DNA from: Methanotrichaceae archaeon
Lineage (GTDB): Archaea; Halobacteriota; Methanosarcinia; Methanotrichales; Methanotrichaceae
Reading direction: 5' to 3'
NCBI GenBank assembly: GCA_016927425.1
Contig: JAFGMR010000030.1
Location: 1 to 42,558, forward strand
Length of the DNA: 42,558 bases
Shown here: in pieces, positions 17,406 through 25,300 of the stretch
Layout: each line of letters starts with the position of its first letter
Position numbering within the stretch: position 1 is the first letter of the stretch
The notes under the pieces: generated by a model
Told to the model about the DNA's origin: nothing
Databases searched by the model: none
What the model saw: only the letters and a program-made list of their open reading frames with translations
Program-made: the position numbers and the translations under genes

Positions 17406-18317
17406 ATGGTATATAAAATGGAGCTGGCTGACATAACGGAGATAGGCTTGGATGAGGTGAGGTTCGGCCCGGGGACGATATCCTTTGACAAGCTGCACGG
17501 CAACGGGAACGACTTCATGCTCATAGACGAGATACGCTCTGAGCTTGTGCCCGAGTCCATGAAGGCGGCGTTTGCAGTGCGTTGCTGTCGCAGGAACTTC
17601 GGCGTGGGTGCAGACGGCGTCCTCTTCCTTGTGAAGTCCGATCGATCCGATATAGGGATGCGCCTCTTTCAGCCCGACGGCTCTGAGGCGGAGATGTGCG
17701 GAAACGGCATTCGATGCCTTGCAAAGTACGCATGGAGCGCGGGCTATGTGGGAGAGAGCTTCAGCGTTGAGACGTTGGCCGGGATCATCCCCGTGGAAGT
17801 CAGGGAGGTAGACGGCACCTTCTGGGCCAGGGTCGAGATGGGGACTCCCCGTTTCGATCGCCCCTCCATACCAGCTCTCGGCGAGGGGGAGGTCGTTATG
17901 GAGGCGATCGGCGACGCAGTCGTGAGCGCCGTAAACACGGGCGTACCTCATGCCGTGATCATCGTCGACGACCTGGACGTCTCCTTAAAGGAGATCGCAA
18001 CCCCCATACGCCACTGTTCCCTGTTTCCTCAAGGAACGAACGTTAACCTGGTCAAGGTGGGCTCCACGCTGGAGATTCGCACGTTCGAACGAGGCGTGGA
18101 GGGGGAGACCTTCTCTTGCGGCACAGGCGCTGTTGCGAGCGCTGCTGTTGCGCGCAGGCTCGGGCTCATCGGCGAGGAGGTGCTTGTCGAGACGAGGGGA
18201 GGGCCGCTCATCATCTACTTTGAGGGGGAGGAGGCCTTCATGGAGGGGCCGGCCGTGACCGTCTTCTCCGGCGAGCTCTCCGAGGAGTATCAACGCAGCC
18301 TATGGCAAGAGTTATAG
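17406..18317 (+). CDS. dapF: Diaminopimelate epimerase
   Basis: The 303-residue product interconverts LL- and meso-diaminopimelate in lysine synthesis. Signatures are [16 protein letters not shown] near the N-terminus, MCGNGIRC with catalytic Cys98, NTGVPHAVI, and [13 protein letters not shown] with the second catalytic Cys238. The family normally starts a few residues before the FxKxHGxGND motif. Here about 24 extra residues precede it, of which residues 3-5 are encoded by the TATA box of the divergent gene. ATG 17406 is supported by its own leader and AAGGT. ATG 17418, TTG 17448 and GTG 17457 are alternatives if the protein is of standard length. Confidence 0.93.
   Translation: MVYKMELADITEIGLDEVRFGPGTISFDKLHGNGNDFMLIDEIRSELVPESMKAAFAVRCCRRNFGVGADGVLFLVKSDRSDIGMRLFQPDGSEAEMCGNGIRCLAKYAWSAGYVGESFSVETLAGIIPVEVREVDGTFWARVEMGTPRFDRPSIPALGEGEVVMEAIGDAVVSAVNTGVPHAVIIVDDLDVSLKEIATPIRHCSLFPQGTNVNLVKVGSTLEIRTFERGVEGETFSCGTGAVASAAVARRLGLIGEEVLVETRGGPLIIYFEGEEAFMEGPAVTVFSGELSEEYQRSLWQEL
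17411..17418 (-). promoter_or_regulatory. TATA box for the HPS-RraA gene, inside the dapF coding start
   Basis: The minus strand reads TTTTATATA. Predicted initiation near 17387 leaves an 18-base leader with GGTGGTG before ATG 17369. Confidence 0.6.
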
Positions 18318-18339
18318 GTGTGGCAGTCATGGAGGGTTC

Positions 18340-18774
18340 ATGCTTCGAGAGGTGCTCATAGCACTGCTCTGCATCCATCTGATGACCGCAGCGTCTGCCC
18401 AGCCAGTCATGCTGATCGGAAGCAAGAGCGATCCCAATGCCCATCTATTCTCCTACGATCAGAAGTTTCGGGAGAGCACCTACCTGGAGAACTACAACTT
18501 GAGCATGTCAGCCTCCAAGGAGTTCGTGGACTGCACTCATCTCTACACAGGGATGGACCTCTGGAGCAATCCCGATTGGGTAGAGATCGGGATCCAAGCG
18601 AACTTCACCGGAATTGCACGGCTCGGCTATGTCGTCTACGATCCCCCGACCGGAAAGCTCAGGGATGAGACTACCCGCATATCGCACGAGTTCATAGGTA
18701 ACTTCACTCTGGACGAGCATTTCCAGGTGCTGAGGAACCACAAGAACGAGAGCTGCTACCTGCCTCCGATCTGA
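18340..18774 (+). CDS. Small exported protein of unknown function
   Basis: The 144-residue product has a clear signal peptide (MLREVLIALLCIHLMTAASA) and a mature part of about 124 residues rich in aromatic and polar strands (FTGIARLGYVVYDPPTGKL). Two Cys (in FVDCTHLY and NESCYLPP) could form a disulphide outside the cell, and there are several N-x-S/T sites. No lipobox or anchor is visible. It begins 23 bases after dapF, so it may share that transcript although the function looks unrelated. Its 3' end overlaps the convergent RecJ-like gene by 19 bases. I recognise no family. Confidence 0.65.
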   Translation: MLREVLIALLCIHLMTAASAQPVMLIGSKSDPNAHLFSYDQKFRESTYLENYNLSMSASKEFVDCTHLYTGMDLWSNPDWVEIGIQANFTGIARLGYVVYDPPTGKLRDETTRISHEFIGNFTLDEHFQVLRNHKNESCYLPPI

Positions 18775-20204
18775 GGACCTAAAAGCCCTCTGCCGGAGGA
18801 GATCTGCTCTCCTACGAGGCGGTCGACCAGACCCAGGAACTCCTCACATGCTGCATGCGGAATGGTCGCCCCCGCGGCAACGTTATGGCCGCCCCCTCTT
18901 CCGCCGACCGCCTTGGCCGAGGCAGAGAGCGCCTGGGCGAGGTTGAGCCCTGAACGGACGAGGTCTGCCGTCCCCCTGGCAGAGACCTTCATATCCCCAT
19001 CATCCGTCAGAGCCAGGGCCAGTATGGGCTTTGAGCGGTCGGCCATCTGGAAGCTCATCCCAGCGACGATCCCAACTATCGTATCGAGTATGGCGCCTCC
19101 GGCATCGAAGTATTGGATGTGGCCAAGGGGCGTGATCCCCTTCATCTTGACTAGATTGAGGCCGTTTACGAGGTTCTGGCGATGCTGGCTGAGCAGAACG
19201 CGGGCCTCGTCGAAGGCCTTCCCCCTATCGCCCATGCATACCCGGAGACCGATTGCGGAATGGCCGTATCTAGCAGTCGCATTGAGGAGGGTGGAATACT
19301 CGCTTGCATCGCGAAGCTCGCATCCCTCGGTCTCATGGAGCAGCGTGTAGACCTCGCCTACGAGCCGGCTGAGCTGATGGTTCGAGAGGCCACACCTAAG
19401 CCCTCGCCTGATCAGCGCTGAGACCGTCCTCGACCTCTCCTCTCTGTCCAGGTCTATCCACTTGCGCCATCTCTCGCCGCCCAGGCGGATCCCTATCTCC
19501 TTCAGGAAGAGGATGCACGCCTCCTCGTTGCCGGAGAGCCCAGGTATGTAGGGATCGCTCGAGTACTCCAGCACCTTGTAGAGGGGACGTGTCTGCTTTC
19601 CGAAGAGCTTTAGGTCGGGGCCGAAGGATAGTACATCCACGCTTCGACCGATCTCGAGGATCTCCCTATTGATCCCGACGAGCCTCCCCTCGGCCATGTC
19701 CTGCAGGTCTCCAACGGCTCCGACCACAGCCAGGGCTGACAGATCTTCGTTTGCCCTGGAGATCTCCCTCGCCAAGAGGAAGGATGTGCCGCTTCCGCTG
19801 AGATCAGTCGCACCGTCTGCTCCCACAAGATGGGGATTGATGTGGGCGAGGACCTCGGCCTTCGACTGGGAGAGGGCATGATGATCCGCGATCACAGCGG
19901 GGATGCCGAGCGATGCGATCTCCTCTACCATGCCGCTTCCAAGATCTGTGAAGATGACTAGATCTTCCCCCAGGTCGGCTATCCTCTCGATGGCTGTTGC
20001 GTCGAGCTGCTTGAAGAAGAGAGGTAGATGCTCTATCCCTTGGCGGTCGAGGGCAGCGCATATTATCCCCGCGGCTGTTAGGCCGTCAGCATCGATGTGA
20101 GACGCCACGGCAACATGGCTCTGTCGACGTATATCCTCGGCGGCTTTGGAGCAGATCCGAATGAGCTCGCACATCCTATCATTGGCCTGCGAGGGTCCCT
20201 GCAT
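18756..20204 (-). CDS. Archaeal RecJ-like DHH-family phosphoesterase
   Basis: The 482-residue protein has the DHH core: SHIDADGLTAAGI (His36, Asp38, Asp40), IFTDLGSG (Asp87) and VIADHHALSQ (Asp107, His108, His109). A DHHA1-type C-terminal domain ends in the nucleic-acid-binding GGRGGGHNVAAGA (about 440-452). Archaeal RecJ-like proteins are single-strand exonucleases, one of which (GAN) binds GINS in the replisome. Others act on RNA or mismatched 3' ends. All metal ligands visible here are present, so it should be active. ATG 20204 is the first start; ATG 20174 (MCELIRICSK) is possible. It is transcribed alone. Confidence 0.85.
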   Translation of the reverse strand: MQGPSQANDRMCELIRICSKAAEDIRRQSHVAVASHIDADGLTAAGIICAALDRQGIEHLPLFFKQLDATAIERIADLGEDLVIFTDLGSGMVEEIASLGIPAVIADHHALSQSKAEVLAHINPHLVGADGATDLSGSGTSFLLAREISRANEDLSALAVVGAVGDLQDMAEGRLVGINREILEIGRSVDVLSFGPDLKLFGKQTRPLYKVLEYSSDPYIPGLSGNEEACILFLKEIGIRLGGERWRKWIDLDREERSRTVSALIRRGLRCGLSNHQLSRLVGEVYTLLHETEGCELRDASEYSTLLNATARYGHSAIGLRVCMGDRGKAFDEARVLLSQHRQNLVNGLNLVKMKGITPLGHIQYFDAGGAILDTIVGIVAGMSFQMADRSKPILALALTDDGDMKVSARGTADLVRSGLNLAQALSASAKAVGGRGGGHNVAAGATIPHAACEEFLGLVDRLVGEQISSGRGLLGPQIGGR

Positions 20205-20299
20205 GTTTCAGCAGTTAATGCAGATCCTGTGATAAGCCTTTGGGAAGGGGGACGAATGTATTCCGAAAGCCCCATTGAGCCATTTGTAGATTAGATAGA

Positions 20300-20307
20300 T
20301 TTAAATA
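20300..20307 (+). promoter_or_regulatory. TATA box for the 40-residue ORF
   Basis: TTTAAATA is centred about 31 bases before ATG 20335. Initiation near 20330 would make the transcript leaderless or nearly so. Confidence 0.55.
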
Positions 20308-20334
20308 CTCGTCAGCCTGTGATACAAATAATCC

Positions 20335-20457
20335 ATGAGCGAAGATCTATTCGAGATATACCAGGCGATCGTTGAGGATGAGCAAAGGCGAAAGTACCTC
20401 AAGGAGATCGGGGACTGGCTGGTCGAGGAGTACTACGAGCCTCATCAGGCTTCCTGA
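20335..20457 (+). CDS. Very small acidic ORF (40 residues)
   Basis: The frame encodes 40 residues, mostly charged helix: MSEDLFEIYQAIVEDEQRRK followed by YLKEIGDWLVEEYYEPHQAS. The composition and spacing to the TATA box at 20300-20307 support a real leaderless gene. The stop is five bases before the GTG of the zinc-ribbon ORF, so the two probably form one small operon. No family is recognised. Confidence 0.5.
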   Translation: MSEDLFEIYQAIVEDEQRRKYLKEIGDWLVEEYYEPHQAS

Positions 20458-20462
20458 GATAC

Positions 20463-20621
20463 GTGGAGCTCATAGGGATCTGTCAAATTTGCGGACGCGC
20501 TGCAAGGATTCACACCTGCCAGCTTTGCGGCAAACATTGTTGTGAGCGTTGTTTCGTCCTCCCCTTAGGGGTATGTGTACAATGCCATGGTAGATCACCA
20601 TATCCTTCGAGGACCCTCTGA
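20463..20621 (+). CDS. Very small zinc-finger-like protein (52 residues)
   Basis: Starting at GTG 20463, the frame encodes VELIGICQICGRAARIHTCQ, then LCGKHCCERC, then a V-rich strand and CVQCHG. The Cys pairs CQIC, CQLC, CCERC and CVQC, with His residues between them, match a cross-braced zinc finger of the HIT/B-box kind, which would bind two zinc ions. I infer a nucleic-acid or protein adaptor role. The gene is easy to miss because of its length and GTG start. A T-rich tract (20637-20646) follows the stop. Confidence 0.6.
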   Translation: MELIGICQICGRAARIHTCQLCGKHCCERCFVLPLGVCVQCHGRSPYPSRTL

Positions 20622-20930
20622 TTCCCGTCCTTTGCCTTCCTTTTTTCCGGACCCTCATTGCGCGAATCGTTCACGGCTTCACAGCATAGCGATTTGTATA
20701 CCATTCACGCGTCTTGCTGCGTCGCTGTGGATGAGATCATAGCAATTGAGAGACCTCTCTTTCGACATGTTTGACGCCATTTCACAGCTATTCACAGCTG
20801 TCGCCAAACTCCCATTCGATAGCGATCGGTTCATTGTGAATACTATTCCGACTACTATATTGACTCTAATTCAAAAATAAGGTCATTCTAGTTGTTTTTA
20901 AGGCCTGAATACAGCTAAACACTCCAAGAA
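20622..20930. other. AT-rich intergenic stretch without a recognised gene
   Basis: This spacer has a T-run after the zinc-finger ORF and a pair of TTCACAGCT direct repeats near 20779-20799. Its composition is clearly less GC-rich than the flanking genes. I see no open frame with a ribosome-binding site or promoter before the TATA box at 20934. Confidence 0.5.
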
Positions 20931-20933
20931 AAC

Positions 20934-20941
20934 TTTATATA
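20934..20941 (+). promoter_or_regulatory. Strong archaeal promoter of the candidate RNA
   Basis: TTTATATA is preceded by an AGAAAAC purine-rich element in the BRE position. This is the closest match to the archaeal BRE-TATA consensus in the window, yet no open reading frame of useful length follows. Predicted initiation is near 20960-20968. Confidence 0.6.
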
Positions 20942-20963
20942 CCTTAATAACAGGGCAGTATCT

Positions 20964-21405
20964 GTCAGAACCGGATTCACATCTTGTCTGATCACACTGA
21001 GGAATTGTACGTCGAGAGGGGATGGACAACCATCGGTGCTGCAGGGATAACGTTTAGGGTAAGGCGGTAGTCCTTGCGAGGGAATCGGATTTGTCAATGC
21101 GTAGCTTGGGCTATGCAGGCGTCACCGTGAAGAAGGGATGTAGCAACGGGAGTAGCATGAAGGGGCCGGGCATCTAAGCCTGGAATCGATCCGATATACG
21201 CGTTATCCACTAGAAGGGGATGGCATAAAGGAGAGGGCCGAGTCAGTCGAGAGGCCGCCTGTAGAAGGGAACGGGCGAATAGCGATGCCCTCTCTCAACA
21301 AAGGGAGTACTGGAAGGGAGAATAATCCGGTCGGTAAGGGAGACCGGCCTGAATTAGCCCATGGAAGGGATGGCCGATGCTAGGCGAGAACGATGACGAG
21401 TTCAG
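20964..21405 (+). ncRNA. Candidate large structured RNA, family unknown
   Basis: No credible frame exists here, but the plus strand can form a nested set of helices, several with G-U pairs. They are 20964-20969/20987-20992; 21021-21025/21030-21034; a long-range 8-bp helix 21045-21052/21201-21208 (GGATAACG with CGTTATCC); 21059-21064/21072-21077; 21098-21105/21110-21117; 21166-21171/21178-21183; 21231-21238/21287-21294 enclosing 21256-21262/21271-21277; 21327-21332/21342-21347; and 21349-21355/21399-21405 enclosing 21359-21362/21370-21373. The strand is purine-rich with several GGAAGGG-type loops. Ends are approximate. RNase P and SRP RNA signatures are absent. A degraded group II intron is an alternative, since a domain V-like GAGCC/GGTTC hairpin with a short loop lies at 21524-21539. 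Folding was done by eye. Confidence 0.5.
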
Positions 21406-21426
21406 ACCCAAGCTTCAGGCCTGGTG

Positions 21427-21434
21427 TATATATC
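21427..21434 (+). promoter_or_regulatory. TATA-like element upstream of the winged-helix gene
   Basis: TATATATC lies about 190 bases before ATG 21620. If used, it would give a leader of about 165 bases. It could equally be a chance match near the 3' end of the candidate RNA. Confidence 0.3.
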
Positions 21435-21619
21435 GATATTCGAGAGAGGGATGACTGGAATGAGAGGAGCAATCAGGATCTTTTCCATTCCCTTGGACCT
21501 AGAGAGGGGTGCAAAGCTCAATCGAGCCGCTCGAGGTTCCAGGAGGGGAGAACAGTGCCTATCCACGGTCATGGCTTTGGCCGGGATCCAGCAGGCATGA
21601 GGTAATCCCGGAGGCGGTC

Positions 21620-22078
21620 ATGAAGATCCGCATAGAGATATTTGAGGATAACGGGGGGAAGTCCACCTTCGAGTTCGAGGGTGCGGAGCAGACGGCCATC
21701 AGGGAGAAGGTCATAAACTTCCTCAACGCCTCAAACGTCTTCTCCGAGCCGGAGGCTGTCCAGGCTCCACCGATTCGCGCCTGGGATGTGGGAGGAACCC
21801 TGATGGAGCGGCTATCCATCTTCATACGCTATGAGTTCCAGGACACCTGGTTCAACTCCCAGTCACTGAGGGAGCGCTACGAGACCCTCGTCGACGATAT
21901 CAAGCTCAGCACGGTATCGACCTACCTCTCCAGGATGCATCGGGACGGTTTGCTGGAGAGGAAAGGCAACAGGAACAATCGACATTATAGGCTATCGTCG
22001 AAAGTCGAAAACGGCATCTTTGAGGAGGTCCATCCACCAGCAGGGATGAGGGCGGAGATCAAGTCCGCCCATCGCTGA
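21620..22078 (+). CDS. Winged-helix DNA-binding protein
   Basis: The 152-residue product has two parts. Residues 1-45 form a beta-beta-alpha module (MKIRIEIFEDNGGKSTFEFE then an amphipathic helix). Residues about 62-135 look like a winged helix-turn-helix with recognition region LSTVSTYLSRMHRDGLLERK and a wing RKGNRNNRHYRLSS. The start ATG 21620 has GGAGGCGG immediately upstream; the open frame before it (from 21509) has no such site. It is most likely a transcription regulator. Its place right after the structured-RNA candidate and a long leader is notable. The family name is not recognised and no ligand-binding domain is obvious. Confidence 0.75.
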   Translation: MKIRIEIFEDNGGKSTFEFEGAEQTAIREKVINFLNASNVFSEPEAVQAPPIRAWDVGGTLMERLSIFIRYEFQDTWFNSQSLRERYETLVDDIKLSTVSTYLSRMHRDGLLERKGNRNNRHYRLSSKVENGIFEEVHPPAGMRAEIKSAHR

Positions 22079-22376
22079 GCTGCTGACTGACTGAATTATC
22101 TACGTGGCGGTATCATCTACGACCTGGGGATGGGCCTCTTCAAACGCTCTCTCCTCTTGGCCCATCCTCCAAAGGTCGTCTCTATAGAGATGGGCACGCA
22201 TCGTCGATCCTCTCATCCATCTGCCTTCCCGCCCGACCTTCGCCATTATATCCTGGCCTCCCACTCATTTAGTCCAATAGAACCGGAACATAGCGATCTA
22301 CTATGTGTAATTAGACATATGTGCTATTAGCGATAACCAGCATCAATCGTCTTATTTGGCCCCAACATGTGCTTAA

Positions 22377-25300
22377 TCAATTGGGAACTTGGGATTGAGA
22401 ACACTTCTTCAGCATGGCTGCCAGATCATCGATCCTCACAGGCTTGCTCAGGTAGCCGTTCATGCCGGCTTCCATGCACTTCTCTCGAACCTCCTGGGCG
22501 GAGTAAGCGGTCATTGCTACGATCCTGGGGATTCCTTTTCTGCTGGTTCTAGCTCTTATCCGGCGGGTTGCCTCGAGGCCGTCCATCTCGGGCATCTGCA
22601 GATCCATTAGGATCAGGTCGAACTCCTCCTTCTCGACCATCTCCAGTACTTCTGCACCATTGGATGCCTGGGCTGGTTTATACCCGAGCTTGTTCAGGAT
22701 CTTTACGAGCACCTTCTGGTTTACGGCATTATCCTCGGCAAGCAGTATGCGCAAGGGATATTTCAGGCCCAGTTCTGTATCTATTGAACTGCTGGGCCTC
22801 ACTTCTCTATCTATGCTTTCTCCTTTCAGGCGGAGGAGTGACTGGAATAGTTGCATGGGCTTCACAGGCTTGTTCAAGACCTCTGAGACTCCTTCGATCG
22901 TGCCCGAATAACCCAGTGATGTCAGTATCAACACCGGCAGATGACCCAGTCCCGGAAGCCTATGGATCCTCATGACAAGCTCTGAACCATCCATCTCCGG
23001 CATGCACAGGTCCAGGATGGCCATATCAAATCGCTCTTTGCGACCGATTATCCTGAGGGCATCCTCTCCCGACGTGGCCTCGATTGGGATCATTCCCCAG
23101 GAGAGCACCTGGCGATCGAGGATCTTCAGATTTGTCTGGTTATCATCTACGATCAGCACCCTCAAATCCCTCAGGCTAGTAGGCAGCACCCCTGCATCAC
23201 GGTCTACATCCGCTGCATCAACCGACCGGATTGTGAAATGGAAGATGCTTCCCTCCCCAACCCGGCTTTCCGCCCAAATTCGACCGCCCATCATCTCGAC
23301 CAGGCTCTTGCATATAGCAAGTCCAAGCCCAGTTCCGCCATATCGCTTGGTCATGGAGGAGTCGAGCTGGCGGAAGCTATGGAACAGCTGGCCGATCTGA
23401 TCCGGATCTATGCCCATGCCGGTATCCTTCACCTGGAAGTGCAGCTCATTATGACCTTCTTCGATGGCCTTCGAAGCGACGGTCAAGACCACATCTCCAT
23501 GGTCGGTGAACTTGATGGAGTTGCTGAGCAGGTTCAACAGAATCTGGCGCAACCTCGATGGATCGCCCACTACGGTTTTCACGCAAGAATCGTCTATATC
23601 GTAGATCAGCTCCAGGCCCTTCTCCGCCGCTGAGATGGAGACGAAATCGAGTGCTTCCTCCACAACCTGCCGGAGATCGAAGGGTTGCTTATCGAGGGAC
23701 ATCTTCCCGGCGTCGATCTTCGAGAAGTCGAGTATATCGTTGATAATGGACAGCAGGGCAGAGCCGCTCATCTTCATCGTATCGACATAGTCCTTCTGCT
23801 CAGCTCCTAATGGACTGTCCAACAATAGCTCCGACATGCCAATTATTGCGTTGAGAGGTGTGCGTATCTCATGGCTCATGTTCGCCAGGAACTCGGATTT
23901 GACGCGGGCTGCCTCCTCAGCCGTCTCCTTGGCCTGGATGAGTTCCTCGGAAGCGCGCTTCATCTCCGTGATATCCTCGCCGATCGACTGATACTCCAGG
24001 AGGGTCCCAGAATCGTCGAATATCCCTCGATCCGTCCACCGATACCATCGGATATCCCCTCCAGGAAGGATCTCTCGGTGCTCATATGAGACCACTGGAT
24101 TGAATGGGCATAGCGATGTAAATTCATCCCTTACGAACTCCCTATCTTCCTCGGGGATGAGCGACAAAAACGAGCTTCCGATCAGCTCTTCCCGGCTCCG
24201 GCCAAAGCTCTTGCAGTATTCGTCGTTGACATAGGTTAACGTTCCATCCGACTTGAAGCGACAGAGCAGATTGGGCATGTCCACGACGATTGCCCGGTAC
24301 TTCTCCTCGGCCTTCTCCAATGCCTCTTTGGCCCTCTTCTCCTCGGTGATATCAAGGAAAGAGGCCATCATAAGAATGGGCTCTTTGGCATCGCTGTAAA
24401 CCGTGTTCGCGGAAAGCTTGACGTCGAAGTAGGAGCCGTCCCTTTTAACTCCCGTCAACTCGCCATGATATGCCCCCGTTTCCAGCACCTCTTGCAGGAT
24501 CTCCTGGGCATTCTTCTTCTCCGTCCAGAACTCCGTGAAATGCCTTTTGAGAACTTCGCTCTCCTTATCGTATCCCAGAAGCTTGAGGAAGGAGCTGTTC
24601 ACATAGGTCAAGTAGCCGTTTATGTCCGCCATGGCAATGGCGTTTATCGAGGCCGAGATCGCCCGATCTTTGAGACGCAGATCCTCTTCAAGCGTCTTGA
24701 GATCGGATATATCGCGGACGGACTCGATTGCCCCCGCTATCTCCCCTTGAGAATCGTAAAGAATGGACGCCCTTCCGAGCAGGAATATCTGGCCCAATTT
24801 AAGGTCACGCATGTAAGCCTCGCCCATGAGAGTTCCGTCCTCCAGCCACGTGATATGCTCGTATCTCCTCTCCACCTCGTCGCGCGGTCTTAAAACGAGG
24901 TCGATCAGTATGGGCCTCCTCTTTCCATAGAAGGGAATAGCATATTCGTAGTTGCCCTTCCCGATCATATCCTTTGACTTGACCCCGGTCAGCTTCTCGA
25001 TGGATTTGTTCCAGGCGATCACCTTCCCTTCCTGGTCGATTACGAATGTCGCATCCGGAAGGAAGTCGATGATCTTGGCCAGCCGGTTTTGGAACTCCTG
25101 CAGCGCCTCCTCCGCCAATTTTCGCTTGGTGATGTCCTCGACGAATCCCAAGAACCTCGTCTCGGAGAGCTTTGTGGCAGTCACCGACCACCATCGCCTC
25201 TCCCGGTTCTTCGTCATAAACGGCACTTCGCCGGAGGAATAGCCTTCCGTCTGCACCTTTCGAAAGTGGCTGTGCCCCTCTTCCAGAGAGTCGGGAGGGA

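Noticed and set aside
17370-17951. N-terminal extension of the HPS-RraA frame by 194 codons
   Set aside because: The extension is antisense to dapF and has no HPS similarity. ATG 17369 has a ribosome-binding site and promoter and is where the family normally begins.
20622-21000. tRNA or C/D-box RNA genes in the spacer
   Set aside because: No T-loop GGTTCGAAT-like sequence with acceptor pairing and no properly spaced C (RTGATGA) and D (CTGA) boxes were found.
20964-21405. RNase P RNA or SRP RNA identity for the structured region
   Set aside because: I could not find the conserved RNase P core (GAGGAAAGUCC-like and ACAGAAA-like segments) or the SRP helix 8 motif, and the layout of long-range helices does not fit either.
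22130-22330. 66-codon plus-strand frame between the winged-helix and kinase genes
   Set aside because: No ribosome-binding site, no promoter at the right distance, and Pro/Ser/His-rich composition without a domain. The spacer 22079-22376 appears empty.
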